Assembly (NCBI RefSeq): GCF_003854895.1
Contig: NZ_CP033966.1
Span: forward strand, 5,394,001-5,458,000
Source of the DNA: Pigmentiphaga sp. H8
GTDB taxonomy: Bacteria > Pseudomonadota > Gammaproteobacteria > Burkholderiales > Burkholderiaceae_B
Direction: 5' to 3'
Length of the DNA: 64,000 bases
The position numbers and the translations under genes are program-made. Positions 50,023 to 58,649 of this stretch are shown here, one piece after another. Position 1 is the stretch's first letter. Each line of letters begins with the position of its first letter. The notes under the pieces are model-generated. The model saw only the letters and a program-made list of their open reading frames with translations, was not told the DNA's origin and searched no databases.

Positions 50023-51482
50023 GGCGTCTCCTTCACCGCCTCGAAGCGCATCAGCGTGCGGGTACGCGCCCGCGCATGGTCCACCACGGGCAGCGGGTAG
50101 TCCCGCCCCAGCCGCAGGCCGCACGCCTCGGCATCCACCGGCCGCATCGCGGCGGGGAAATGGATGTGCCGGTCGGGTACGCGCGCCAGCTCGGGCACGT
50201 AGCGCCGGATGAAACTCCCGTCGGGGTCGAACTTCTCGGACTGGGTGACCGGATTGAAGATGCGGAACCACGGCTGCGCGTCGCAGCCCGTGGAAGCCGC
50301 CCACTGCCAGCCGCCGTTGTTGGCCGCCAGGTCATAATCGTTCAGGTGCCGGGCGAAGTGCCGCTCGCCCCGGCGCCAGTCGATGCCCAGGTCCTTGGTC
50401 AGGAACGAAGCCGCCACCATGCGCAGGCGATTGTGCATGTAGCCGGTCTGGTGCAGCTGGCGCATCGCGGCATCCACCAGCGGGTAGCCCGTGCGGGCCT
50501 CGCACCAGGCCTGCCACAGCTCGGGCGCGTCGTCCCAGGACAGGCGGTCGAAGGCCGGTTTGAAGCAGCCCTGCACCACGTGCGGGTGGTGCCACAGGAT
50601 CATCTGGTAGAACTCGCGCCAGACCAGTTCCGACAGCCAGGCCTGCGCTCCCTCGCCGCCATGGCGGCGCGCCAGCGCGGCCAGTTGGCGGATGGACACG
50701 GTGCCGAAGCGCAGATGCGTGGACAGGTACGAGACGCCCTTGCGCGCGGGATAGTCCCGCGTCTCGTGATAGCGCGCCAGGCGGCGCCCGAAATCCCGCA
50801 ACAGCTCGCGGCCGCCCCGCATGCCGGTAGGCAGCGCCAGCGCGGAAAGATTGGTGGGCAGGAAGCCCAGCGACTCCAGGGCGGGCGGATGCTCGCCGGC
50901 GGGCTTGGGCGCCAGGCGCGCGGCATGGCGCTCGACCGGATAGGACTTGAGCTGGAAGCCGTCGGCCCGCTGCAGCCAGGCGCGCTTGTACGGCGTGAAC
51001 ACGCTGCAGGGCCGGCCCTGCTGCGTCAGCACCTCGTCCCGGTCCAGCACCACCTGGTCCTTGTAGTCGCTGAACACGATGCCGCAGTCCGCCAGCTCCC
51101 GCGCCACCCGCTGGTCGCGCGCGATGGCGTCGGGCTCGTAGTCGCGGTTGGCCAGGACCTCCCGCACGCCCAGCTCCCGCGCCAGGCGGACGATGCACGT
51201 CGGCGCGCCGCCGTGCCGGACGATCAGGCCGCTGCCCGCGGCGCCCGCCTCGCGCGCCAGGCGATCCAGCGCCTGGTCCAGCTCCAGCACGCTGGCGTGG
51301 ATGAATTCCACGCGACGGTCGGCGCGGTCGGGCAGGGCATCGAGGATGTTGGTATCGAAGACGAAGGCGCAATACACCTTCTGGTGACGCATCAGCGCCT
51401 GGTACAGCGCGGCGTGATCGAAACTGCGCAGGTCGCGCCGGAACCACACCAGGGCGGCCCCGGCCCGCGCCTCATTCGTCAT
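50010..51482 (-). CDS. phrB: Deoxyribodipyrimidine photolyase
   Basis: A 490-residue light-driven repair enzyme that splits cyclobutane pyrimidine dimers. The N-terminal antenna domain begins ALVWFRRDLRSFDHAAL. The C-terminal FAD domain shows STHLRFGTVSIRQLA, WREFYQMILWHHP, and NNGGWQWAASTGCDAQPWF, all standard for class I CPD photolyases. ATG 51482 overlaps the MarR gene end by 11 bases, so the two are co-transcribed. A longer open frame upstream is dismissed as MarR shadow. The hairpin at its 3' end forms part of its final codons. Confidence 0.94.
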   Translation of the reverse strand: MTNEARAGAALVWFRRDLRSFDHAALYQALMRHQKVYCAFVFDTNILDALPDRADRRVEFIHASVLELDQALDRLAREAGAAGSGLIVRHGGAPTCIVRLARELGVREVLANRDYEPDAIARDQRVARELADCGIVFSDYKDQVVLDRDEVLTQQGRPCSVFTPYKRAWLQRADGFQLKSYPVERHAARLAPKPAGEHPPALESLGFLPTNLSALALPTGMRGGRELLRDFGRRLARYHETRDYPARKGVSYLSTHLRFGTVSIRQLAALARRHGGEGAQAWLSELVWREFYQMILWHHPHVVQGCFKPAFDRLSWDDAPELWQAWCEARTGYPLVDAAMRQLHQTGYMHNRLRMVAASFLTKDLGIDWRRGERHFARHLNDYDLAANNGGWQWAASTGCDAQPWFRIFNPVTQSEKFDPDGSFIRRYVPELARVPDRHIHFPAAMRPVDAEACGLRLGRDYPLPVVDHARARTRTLMRFEAVKETPGGP

Positions 51483-52113
51483 GGGCGACGGCCCGCTTCT
51501 GGCGCGGTCCGGCGGCCTGCGTCCGGACCTCGGTCTCGCGCCGGGGCGCGCGGGCACGCTGGCGCTCCACGCGTTCGGACACCCGGCGCGACAACTCACG
51601 GGTGGACGGGATGCGCAGGCTGCGCTCCTCGGCCTTTTCCTCGTCCTCGGCCAGGTTGGCGATGATGCCCAGCAGCACCTTGCGCGCCACGCCTATCTCG
51701 TCCGCCGTCAGCCCCCGGATGCCGATGCGGTTGACGTCCTCGGCCAGCGGGATCAGCTTGCGCTCGAGCTCGCGGCCCCGGTCCGTCAGGTACACGTACA
51801 TATTCTTCTTGTTGCCGGGCAGGTGCTTGCGCTCGACGTAGCCCAGGGCCTCCATGGCCTTGAGCGCGCTGTAGGTGGTGGGCTCCATCACTCCCGCCTC
51901 GTCGCTCAGTTCGCGCTGGGTCAGGCCGTCCTGTACCCACAGGATGCGCAGGAAGGCCCAGTGCCCGAACGAGACGTGATGCTCGTTCAGCCTCATCTGC
52001 AACGCGCGGACGAAGGCGCGCGTGGCGTCCTTGACGAGGTGGGCCAGGCGGTCGTTGGGCGCCGCGCTTTGCCAGTGCTCCAGGATCTTGCGGGTGTCTT
52101 CGGCGGAACTCAT
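51472..52113 (-). CDS. MarR-family transcriptional regulator
   Basis: A 213-residue regulator, longer than most MarR proteins because of a basic, probably disordered C-terminal tail (SERVERQRARAPRRETEV onward). The winged helix (LTQRELSDEAGVMEPTTYSA) and wing (YVERKHLPGNKKNMYVYLTD) are intact. It is divergent from the Bug - Rieske - Gfo/Idh operon across a spacer carrying a perfect palindrome, so it most likely represses that operon and itself. The photolyase gene overlaps its end. Confidence 0.9.
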   Translation of the reverse strand: MSSAEDTRKILEHWQSAAPNDRLAHLVKDATRAFVRALQMRLNEHHVSFGHWAFLRILWVQDGLTQRELSDEAGVMEPTTYSALKAMEALGYVERKHLPGNKKNMYVYLTDRGRELERKLIPLAEDVNRIGIRGLTADEIGVARKVLLGIIANLAEDEEKAEERSLRIPSTRELSRRVSERVERQRARAPRRETEVRTQAAGPRQKRAVAHDE

Positions 52114-52186
52114 GGTCTTCCGGGGGGGCTGTGCTCGCGCAAATGATACCCGTCCGGTACCGCCGAAACGGGGGCTTGAAAAATAC

Positions 52187-52218
52187 TTAGAGCTTTAATA
52201 TTATTCTTATAGCTCTAA
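52187..52218. promoter_or_regulatory. Perfect palindrome in the MarR / Bug-Rieske spacer, strong operator candidate
   Basis: TTAGAGCT (52187-52194) and AGCTCTAA (52211-52218) are exact inverted repeats with 16 bases between, in an AT-rich block that contrasts with the rest of the spacer. Direct repeats AGCTTTAATA and AGCTCTAATA are also visible. It is placed 74-82 bases from MarR and about 50 bases from the Bug ATG, suited to shared control. Confidence 0.6.
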
Positions 52219-52268
52219 TAAAACCAGTGTACCCGGATGACCGGGACATCCACCCCCAGGAGACCTCC

Positions 52269-53282
52269 ATGACCCATTCCGTACACCGTTTCGTCCGAGA
52301 TGCCGCCACGGCGGCCACCCGCCTGGGCCTGGCCGCGCTGCTGGGCTGTGCGCCGGCGCTGGCCAGCGCCGACGACGCGGCCGACTACCCCTCGCGTCCC
52401 GTCCGCTTCATCGTGCCCTACGCCACCGGCGGCCTGCCCGACACGGTGGCCCGCATCATCGGCCAGCGCCTGACCGAGCACATGGGCAAGTCCTTCGTGG
52501 TCGAGAACAAGCCCGGCGCCAACGGCGTGGTGGCCGCGCAAACGCTGATGAACAGCCCGCACGACGGCTATACCTTCCTGGTGACCGACGGCTCGATGAT
52601 GTCCATCAATCCGTCGCTGTACAAGGATCTCGCCTATCAGCCCAAGCGCGATTTCGTGCCGGTCTCGCTGGTGGCGACCTCGCCGCTGTTCATCGCCGCC
52701 CGCCCCGACTTCCCCGCCAGCACGCTGCAGGAATTCGTCGAGCTGGCCAAGAAAAGCCCCACCGGCATCACCTACGGTTCCTCGGGCGTGGGCAGCAGCC
52801 ACCACCTGACGATGGAAGCCTTGAAAAGCGCGCTGAACCTGCGGCTGGACCATGTCCCGTTCCGGGGATCGGGCCAGGCCGTGCCCGCGCTGGTGGGCAA
52901 GCAGGTGGACCTGGTGGTGGCCGCGCTGCCCTCGTTGTCCGGGTTCGCGCAAAAGGGGCAGGCCAAGATCCTGGCCACGAACTCGCTCAAGCGCTCGACC
53001 CTGGCGCCCGACGTCCCGGCCATCTCCGAGATCGTTCCCGATTTCAATTTCGCCGTCACCGTCGGGGTGCTGGCGCCCACCGGCACTCCCCCGGCCATCG
53101 TGCAGAAGCTCAGCGCCGAGGTCGCCAAGGTGGTCAAGCAGCCCGAGGTCATCAAGCAATTGCAGGGGCTGGGCATCGAACCCGTGGGCGGAACGCCGTC
53201 CGAATACGCGCAAGCCATCGATGAGGAAGCCCGCCGCTACGCCGGCCCCATCAAGGCCGCGGGCATCAAGCCAGAGAATTGA
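52269..53282 (+). CDS. Bug/TctC-family periplasmic solute receptor
   Basis: A 337-residue receptor from ATG 52269, preceded by AGGAGA. The signal region runs RLGLAALLGCAPALASA with cleavage near SADDA. Motifs: YPSRPVRFIVPYATGGLPD, VVENKPGANGVVAAQ and HVPFRGSGQAVPALVG. It heads the Rieske operon, with the oxygenase 12 bases after its stop, pointing to an aromatic acid such as a phthalate as possible ligand. Confidence 0.92.
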   Translation: MTHSVHRFVRDAATAATRLGLAALLGCAPALASADDAADYPSRPVRFIVPYATGGLPDTVARIIGQRLTEHMGKSFVVENKPGANGVVAAQTLMNSPHDGYTFLVTDGSMMSINPSLYKDLAYQPKRDFVPVSLVATSPLFIAARPDFPASTLQEFVELAKKSPTGITYGSSGVGSSHHLTMEALKSALNLRLDHVPFRGSGQAVPALVGKQVDLVVAALPSLSGFAQKGQAKILATNSLKRSTLAPDVPAISEIVPDFNFAVTVGVLAPTGTPPAIVQKLSAEVAKVVKQPEVIKQLQGLGIEPVGGTPSEYAQAIDEEARRYAGPIKAAGIKPEN

Positions 53283-53294
53283 AGGAGAAACAGC

Positions 53295-54608
53295 ATGTTG
53301 TCGCATGAAAAAAACGAGCGGCTGTGCCGCGTGGAGGGCGATGCCCCGATGGGCGCGCTGATGCGCCGCCACTGGCTGCCGCTGTGCCTGGTCGAGGAAG
53401 TGGCCGAGCCGGACGGCGCGCCGGTGCACGCCCGTCTGCTGGGCCTGGACCTGGTCGTGTTCCGCGACACCCAGGGCCGCATCGGCGCGCTGGACGAGAA
53501 ATGCCCGCACCGCCGGGTCTCGCTGGTCTACGGCCGCAACGAGGAAGGCGGGCTGCGCTGCCTGTACCACGGCTGGAAGATGGACGTGACCGGACAGGTG
53601 CTGGACATGGCCTCCGAGCCCGAGACCAGCCCCATGGCCTCGAAGGTACGCACCAAGGCCTATCCCACGCGCGAGTGGGGCGGCATGGTCTGGGTGTTCC
53701 TGGGCAAGGAGGAAGACGCGCCCGAGTTCGTTCCCCCGCCCTGGGCGCCGACCCGCGACGCCAAGGTCAGCATCGCCAAGGTCATCCTGCCCTGCAACTG
53801 GGCGCAGGTCCTGGAAGGCGCGATCGATTCGGCCCACAGCTCCAGCCTGCACTCGTCGGACTTCGTGCCGGCCAAGGTCAGCGGCGCCGAAGCCACCGAC
53901 AAGAACTGGCTGCGTCCGTCCACCGACAAGGCGCCGCGCCTGCAGGTCGAGCGCACGCCCTATGGCTTTCGCTACGCCGCCATCCGCCGGCCGATCTTCG
54001 AGGCCGACACGCAGGACTACGTGCGCTCGACCGTGTTCGTCGCGCCCTTCACCGTGCTGGTGCCGCCCAATAACCTGTACAACGTCGCCAACGTGAACGT
54101 GCCCATGGACGACACGAACACGGCGTTCTACTTCCTGGCCTGGGGCCATCCGGCCAAGACGCCCGATACCGAGACCTGGCGCAAGTTCCTGCGCGCGCAG
54201 ATCGGCCCGGACGTGGACGACCGCTACCGGCCGCACCGCAACCACGACAACCGCTTCTGGCAGGACCGCCAGGCGATGAAGGCGGGCAACTTCACCGGCA
54301 TCACCGGCTTCCCCAACCAGGACATCGCTATGTGGGTAACCATGGGCGCCCTGGCCGACCGGTCCGAGGAAAGGCTGGGCACCAGCGACCTGGCCATCGT
54401 CGAGTTCCGCCGCCGGATGCTGACCGCGCTGGACGAGTTCGCGGCGGGCGAAGCGCCCATCGCGCTGGGCGAGAACGCCATTCCCGGGGAAATCTGTTCG
54501 TTCCAGGCCATCGTGCCGAAGTCGGTCGACTGGCGCGAGTACAAGGTGTCCCACGTGTGGGACGACGTGCCCGCCGCCCAACGACTCGACTCCAACTACG
54601 AGGTATAG
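53295..54608 (+). CDS. Rieske non-heme iron oxygenase large subunit (phthalate 4,5-dioxygenase / VanA-like)
   Basis: A 437-residue ring-hydroxylating oxygenase. Rieske cluster ligands are Cys70, His72, Cys89 and His92 (CPHRR and CLYHGWK). The mononuclear iron site has Asp178, His181 and His186 in AIDSAHSSSLHSSDF. Its layout matches the phthalate 4,5-dioxygenase Pht3/OphA2 and vanillate demethylase branch, which need an electron-donating reductase that is not in this window. With a Pht4-like dehydrogenase next in line, ring dihydroxylation and rearomatisation of a phthalate-like acid is the best reading. SD AAGGAG. Confidence 0.9.
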   Translation: MLSHEKNERLCRVEGDAPMGALMRRHWLPLCLVEEVAEPDGAPVHARLLGLDLVVFRDTQGRIGALDEKCPHRRVSLVYGRNEEGGLRCLYHGWKMDVTGQVLDMASEPETSPMASKVRTKAYPTREWGGMVWVFLGKEEDAPEFVPPPWAPTRDAKVSIAKVILPCNWAQVLEGAIDSAHSSSLHSSDFVPAKVSGAEATDKNWLRPSTDKAPRLQVERTPYGFRYAAIRRPIFEADTQDYVRSTVFVAPFTVLVPPNNLYNVANVNVPMDDTNTAFYFLAWGHPAKTPDTETWRKFLRAQIGPDVDDRYRPHRNHDNRFWQDRQAMKAGNFTGITGFPNQDIAMWVTMGALADRSEERLGTSDLAIVEFRRRMLTALDEFAAGEAPIALGENAIPGEICSFQAIVPKSVDWREYKVSHVWDDVPAAQRLDSNYEV

Positions 54609-54676
54609 CCCCCCCCTACGCGCTTACGCGCGCCCCCCAGGGGGCGGCACTGGCGGACCGGCAAAGCCGGATCCGC
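54609..54676. repeat. GC-rich extragenic palindromic stretch after the Rieske gene
   Basis: Immediately after the stop comes a C-run, a repeated TACGCGC (54617-54623 and 54625-54631), then six C and five G around an A. A second hairpin, GCGGACCGGC / GCCGGATCCGC (54653-54662 with 54666-54676, AAA loop, one bulge), follows. This resembles dispersed intergenic palindromic repeats of GC-rich betaproteobacteria and may also attenuate transcription before the Gfo/Idh gene. Confidence 0.5.
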
Positions 54677-54716
54677 TGTGCCCTGGGTCAGGCCACGGAT
54701 TTTCGAAGGAAGACGG

Positions 54717-55904
54717 ATGTCAATTGCTCCATTGCGGCTGGGCGTAGCCGGCCTGGGACGCGCCTTTTCGCTGATGCTGCCGACCTTCCTGGGCGATGCG
54801 CGCATCGTGCTGGCGGCGGCCTGCGATCCGCGCGAGGCCGCGCGCGCGCAGTTCGCGCGCGACTTCGGCGTGCCGGTGCACGGCGACATCGACGCGCTGG
54901 CGGCCGATCCGTCGCTGGACGCGATCTACGTCGCCAGCCCCCACCAGTTCCACGCCCGCCATGCCGAGATCGCCGCGGCGCACGACAAGCACGTGCTGGT
55001 GGAAAAACCCATGGCGCTGGCCATGGACGAATGCGATCGCATGATCGCGGCCTGCGAGCGCGCCGGCGTGCACCTGATCGTGGGCCATTGCCACAGCTTC
55101 GACACCCCCTACCTGAAGACCCGCGAGCTGATCGCCAGCGGCGAGTTCGGCCAGGTGCGCATGATCCATGCGCTGAACTACACCGACTATCTCTACCGTC
55201 CGCGCCGGCCGGAGGAACTGGTCACGGCCGAAGGCGGCGGCGCCATCTTCAGCCAGGCCGCGCACCAGGTGGACATCGTGCGGCTGCTGGCGGGCTCGCC
55301 GCCCACGCGCCTGCGCGCCGCGGTCGGCAACTGGGATCCGCGCCGCGTCACCGAAGGCGCCTACTCGGCCATGCTGTGGTTCGAGTCGGGCGCCTACGCC
55401 TCGCTGTCCTACAACGGCTATGCGCATTTCGATTCCGACGAATGGACGGGCTGGATAGGCGAGATGGGCAACCGCAAGTCGCCCGACGATTACGGCGCCG
55501 CGCGGCGCAAGCTGGCCGCCGTCGCCTCGCCGGAGGAAGAGGCCCGCGCCAAGGCCGCCGGCACCTATGGCGGATCGGCCTACAAGCCGCCGGCCGACAA
55601 CGACGCGGCCCGCGCCTACCAGCACTTCGGCCCCATCATCGTGTCCTGCGACCATGCCGACCTGCGGCCGCTTCCCGACGGCATCGCGATCCACGCCGAC
55701 GAAGCGAAACGATGGGTGCCGCTGGACAGCCCGGCCGTGCCGCGCCATGAAGTGATCGACGAACTGGTGGCCGCCGTGCGGCAGGGGCTGCCGCCCCGGC
55801 ACGACGGCCGCTGGGCCCGGGCCACGCTGGAGATCTGCCTGGCCATGCTGCAATCGTCCCGGGACGGCCAGGACGTCCCGCTGGCCCATCAGCCGTCCTG
55901 GTAG
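54717..55904 (+). CDS. Gfo/Idh/MocA-family dehydrogenase, Pht4-like
   Basis: A 395-residue NAD(P)-dependent dehydrogenase. The Rossmann motif is RLGVAGLGRAF near the start, the family Lys-Pro in HVLVEKPMAL, and AGVHLIVGHCHSFDTP and GGGAIFSQAAHQVDIVRLL supply substrate-binding residues. Length and context resemble Pht4, the dihydrodiol dehydrogenase that rearomatises 4,5-dihydro-4,5-dihydroxyphthalate. Downstream of the Rieske gene, separated by a palindromic stretch. ATG 54717 has AAGGA. Its end overlaps the convergent tetrapyrrole methylase by 16 bases. Confidence 0.87.
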   Translation: MSIAPLRLGVAGLGRAFSLMLPTFLGDARIVLAAACDPREAARAQFARDFGVPVHGDIDALAADPSLDAIYVASPHQFHARHAEIAAAHDKHVLVEKPMALAMDECDRMIAACERAGVHLIVGHCHSFDTPYLKTRELIASGEFGQVRMIHALNYTDYLYRPRRPEELVTAEGGGAIFSQAAHQVDIVRLLAGSPPTRLRAAVGNWDPRRVTEGAYSAMLWFESGAYASLSYNGYAHFDSDEWTGWIGEMGNRKSPDDYGAARRKLAAVASPEEEARAKAAGTYGGSAYKPPADNDAARAYQHFGPIIVSCDHADLRPLPDGIAIHADEAKRWVPLDSPAVPRHEVIDELVAAVRQGLPPRHDGRWARATLEICLAMLQSSRDGQDVPLAHQPSW

Positions 55905-56665
55905 TCGCCCGCGGGGCGCTCCAGGAAATCGCCGACGTAGACGAGGTGCTCGAACGGCAGTTCATGCCGGCCCGCCACGTCCACCAGCGTATCCAGCGTG
56001 GCGCGCAGCACCTGCTGCCGCGCCGCGCGTCCGGCATGGCAGACGATGGCCACGGGCGTGTCGCCCGGATAACCGGCGCGCAGTTCCTCCACCACCCGGG
56101 CCAGGTCGGTCCGCATCGTGAACAGGACCAGCGCGCTGCGGCTTTGCGCCAGCACCGACAGGCGGTCGCTGCCGCCATAGCCTTCGTTGGCGTTCTTGCC
56201 CAGGCTCAGGATCACCGACTGGCTGGTGCCGCCGCCCGTCACGGCACAGCCCAGCGCCGCGTTGCCCGCAGCGAAGCTGGAGACGCCCGGCACGACCTCG
56301 GGCGCCAGGTCGCGGAACGCATCCAGGTAGCCGACCTGCGGTCCGTACAGCGTCGGGTCGCCCTGCGTGAGGACCGCCACGGTGCCGCCCGCCGCGACGC
56401 AATCGCGGATGGCCTGCCGGCGCGGCGACTCTTCGGCCTCGACCTCTTCCCGCGAGGCGCGGCGCCTCGCCATGGGCGTGAACAGGCCGTGGCCGGCTTC
56501 CATGAACCGCTTGCCGGCCAGTTGCTCGGGGTAACGGGCGGGCGCATCGGCCTGGCCCAGCACCAGGTCGGCCTCGCGCATGATGCGGTCGGCCCGCAGC
56601 GTCAGGAGGTCGGGATCCCCCGTGCCCAGGCTGACGAGATAGAGCTTGCCGGGTTGGGACGGCAT
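55889..56665 (-). CDS. SAM-dependent tetrapyrrole methylase (precorrin-4 methyltransferase CobM/CbiF-like)
   Basis: A 258-residue methyltransferase. LYLVSLGTGDPDLLTLRADR opens the SAM-binding domain, with LTQGDPTLYG and VVPGVSSFAAGNAALG as further family marks; VPGVSSF favours CobM/CbiF. No other corrinoid gene is in the window, so this is an isolated member, perhaps acting on sirohaem or another tetrapyrrole. SD AGGAGGA. It follows the LysR gene by 10 bases on the same strand, an unusual partnership, and overlaps the Gfo/Idh end by 16 bases. Confidence 0.82.
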   Translation of the reverse strand: MPSQPGKLYLVSLGTGDPDLLTLRADRIMREADLVLGQADAPARYPEQLAGKRFMEAGHGLFTPMARRRASREEVEAEESPRRQAIRDCVAAGGTVAVLTQGDPTLYGPQVGYLDAFRDLAPEVVPGVSSFAAGNAALGCAVTGGGTSQSVILSLGKNANEGYGGSDRLSVLAQSRSALVLFTMRTDLARVVEELRAGYPGDTPVAIVCHAGRAARQQVLRATLDTLVDVAGRHELPFEHLVYVGDFLERPAGDYQDG

Positions 56666-56675
56666 CGGGTTCCTC

Positions 56676-57638
56676 CTAGCGATCGGTGCGCCACATGCCG
56701 TCGCGCGCCATCCTGTCCACGATCTCGCCGATCAGGCCCGCGATGGCCGAGACGGCCTTGGCCGGCCCCTTGGTCTTGGCGAAGACCAGCGCGACGGCGC
56801 GCTGGAACGGTGGGTCGACGATGCGCGCGGCCTGCACCTCGCCCTTGCCGACCTCGGTCCACACCGCGTGCAGCGGCAGCACCGTGTACAGCCGCTCGCG
56901 CGCGACCAGCGAGGCCTGGAGCGGCAACGAATCGGCCTCGATCACCGGGGCCAGCGTGATGTGTTCCTGGCGCGCCATGGAATCGAGCGCCGTGCGCAGC
57001 CCGTTGGGCGCGCTGGGCAGGATGAAGGGCAGCTCGTGCAGGCTGCGAAAGGGCACTTCCTCCTGCGCGGTCAGGCGATCGCCCGCGGGTCCGATCAGGT
57101 AGCTGTCCACGGTGGCCAGGCACTGCTCGTGCTCGGGCAGCGTGCCGCCGTAGCGGTACAGGATGCCGATGTCCACGCGCGCGTCGACCAGCCATTCCTC
57201 GACCTGGCCGCTCGACCCTTCCAGCACCTTCAGGTTGACGCCGGGATAGCGGGCCCGCACCTCGGTGAAGAGCTGACCGACCAGATGGTGGCCGATGGAC
57301 GGCAGCGTGCCCAGCGTGACGCGGCCGCTGGCGTCGCGCGCCTGCTCGCGGATCTCGTTTTCCAGTTGCTCGGCGTCGGCCAGCAGCGCCCGCACCTGGG
57401 GGAAAATGCGCTGCCCCACGTCCGACAGCTCCACGCCCCGGCCGGTGCGCACGAACAGCCGCGTGCCGCACTCGCGTTCGAGCGCGTTCAACTGCCGGCT
57501 GAGCAAGGATTGATTGCTGTTCAGGAACAGCGCCGCGCGCGTCAGGCTGCCCAGTTCACCGATCGCCAGGAAGGCTCGCCATTTCTGCAGGCTGGCGGTG
57601 ACGTCCAGTTGGATGCTGGTGGCTTTGGGATGCTGCAT
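56676..57638 (-). CDS. LysR-family transcriptional regulator
   Basis: A 320-residue LysR protein from ATG 57638. The N-terminus WRAFLAIGELGSLTRAALFL and SNQSLLSRQLNALEREC form the DNA-binding domain (Nac/CynR-like wording), with an effector domain after. It leads the tetrapyrrole methylase gene by 10 bases. The longer frame upstream is unsupported. Which operon it controls is unclear: the methylase or the upstream crotonase are candidates. Confidence 0.9.
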   Translation of the reverse strand: MQHPKATSIQLDVTASLQKWRAFLAIGELGSLTRAALFLNSNQSLLSRQLNALERECGTRLFVRTGRGVELSDVGQRIFPQVRALLADAEQLENEIREQARDASGRVTLGTLPSIGHHLVGQLFTEVRARYPGVNLKVLEGSSGQVEEWLVDARVDIGILYRYGGTLPEHEQCLATVDSYLIGPAGDRLTAQEEVPFRSLHELPFILPSAPNGLRTALDSMARQEHITLAPVIEADSLPLQASLVARERLYTVLPLHAVWTEVGKGEVQAARIVDPPFQRAVALVFAKTKGPAKAVSAIAGLIGEIVDRMARDGMWRTDR

Positions 57639-57720
57639 CGCAAGCGGCGCTCGTCCAGGAAAAGAAGACGAGTTTATACCCGCCCGCGCATCGCGGGACG
57701 CCGCGCCCCGCGCCAGGCTC

Positions 57721-58497
57721 CTACCGCCCCTTGAACACCGGCGCCCGCTTCTCGCGGAACGCGGCCTGCGCCTCGGCGGCATCCTCGGTGGTGGCGATGA
57801 TCGCGGTCATGTCCTGTTCGTAGCGATAGCCGTCGCGCAGGCTCATGTCCTCGATGGTGTTCAGCGTGTGCTTGCCCATGCGCGTGGAGACGGGGCTCTT
57901 GGCGGCGATCACGCCGGCCATTTCCATGGCGGCGGGCAGCAGGTCTTCCGGCGCCGTGCAGGCCTCGACGATGCCAAGCCGGTAGAGTTCTGCCGCCGGC
58001 ACCCGGTAGCCGGTCAGCATCATGCGCCGCAGCAGCGAATGGGGGAACAGGCGCATTGCGTGGCGGCATCCGCCCAGCAGGCCCACGTCCACTTCGGGCA
58101 GGCCCAGCGTGGCGCGCTCGGAGGCGATCAGCACGTCGGCCGAGGCCACCATGGCCAGCCCCGATCCCAGCGCCGGACCGTTGATCGCCGCCACCACGGG
58201 CTTGGCGCATTCGCGGATGGCGTGGAAGCACTCGCGGGTGCGGCGCAGGTGCGCGGGCAGGTCGCCCGGCCCCTTGATCACGTCGGCCCGGCCCTTCAGG
58301 TCGGCGCCGGCGCAGAACACCTTGCCCGCCCCCGTCAGCACGACCACCCGAATGTCGGGCGTCTCGGATATCCAGTCCAGCGCGGCGGTCAGTTCGTCGT
58401 TCAGCACGCGGGTCAGGGCGTTGACCGGCGGGCTGTCCAGGGTCACCAGCGCGATGTGGCCATCCACCCGCAGTTGCAGTTGCTTGAATTCGTTCAT
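57721..58497 (-). CDS. Enoyl-CoA hydratase/isomerase (crotonase) family protein
   Basis: A 258-residue crotonase. The fold motifs VTLDSPPVNALTRVL, KVFCAGADLKG and GPALGSGLAMV are intact, with the second acidic residue in LPEVDVGLLGG. The first classical hydratase Glu is Ala here (GSGLAM), so an isomerase or other crotonase reaction is possible. It starts at ATG 58497 without a strong ribosome site and is divergent from the CMD-family gene at 58650. Confidence 0.88.
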   Translation of the reverse strand: MNEFKQLQLRVDGHIALVTLDSPPVNALTRVLNDELTAALDWISETPDIRVVVLTGAGKVFCAGADLKGRADVIKGPGDLPAHLRRTRECFHAIRECAKPVVAAINGPALGSGLAMVASADVLIASERATLGLPEVDVGLLGGCRHAMRLFPHSLLRRMMLTGYRVPAAELYRLGIVEACTAPEDLLPAAMEMAGVIAAKSPVSTRMGKHTLNTIEDMSLRDGYRYEQDMTAIIATTEDAAEAQAAFREKRAPVFKGR

Positions 58498-58649
58498 GGA
58501 AAAGATCGTGGTCGTGGGCAGGGTACGCAGCGAGTCTAGGCGCGCGCGCAACCCGCGCAAAGGCGGGCGCGGTCAAGGCTGCTATGCGCCCCGCGCCATA
58601 GCGCGCGCGGGCGCCGCGCCCGATAATGCGGCGAAGACGAGAGGAGTCC

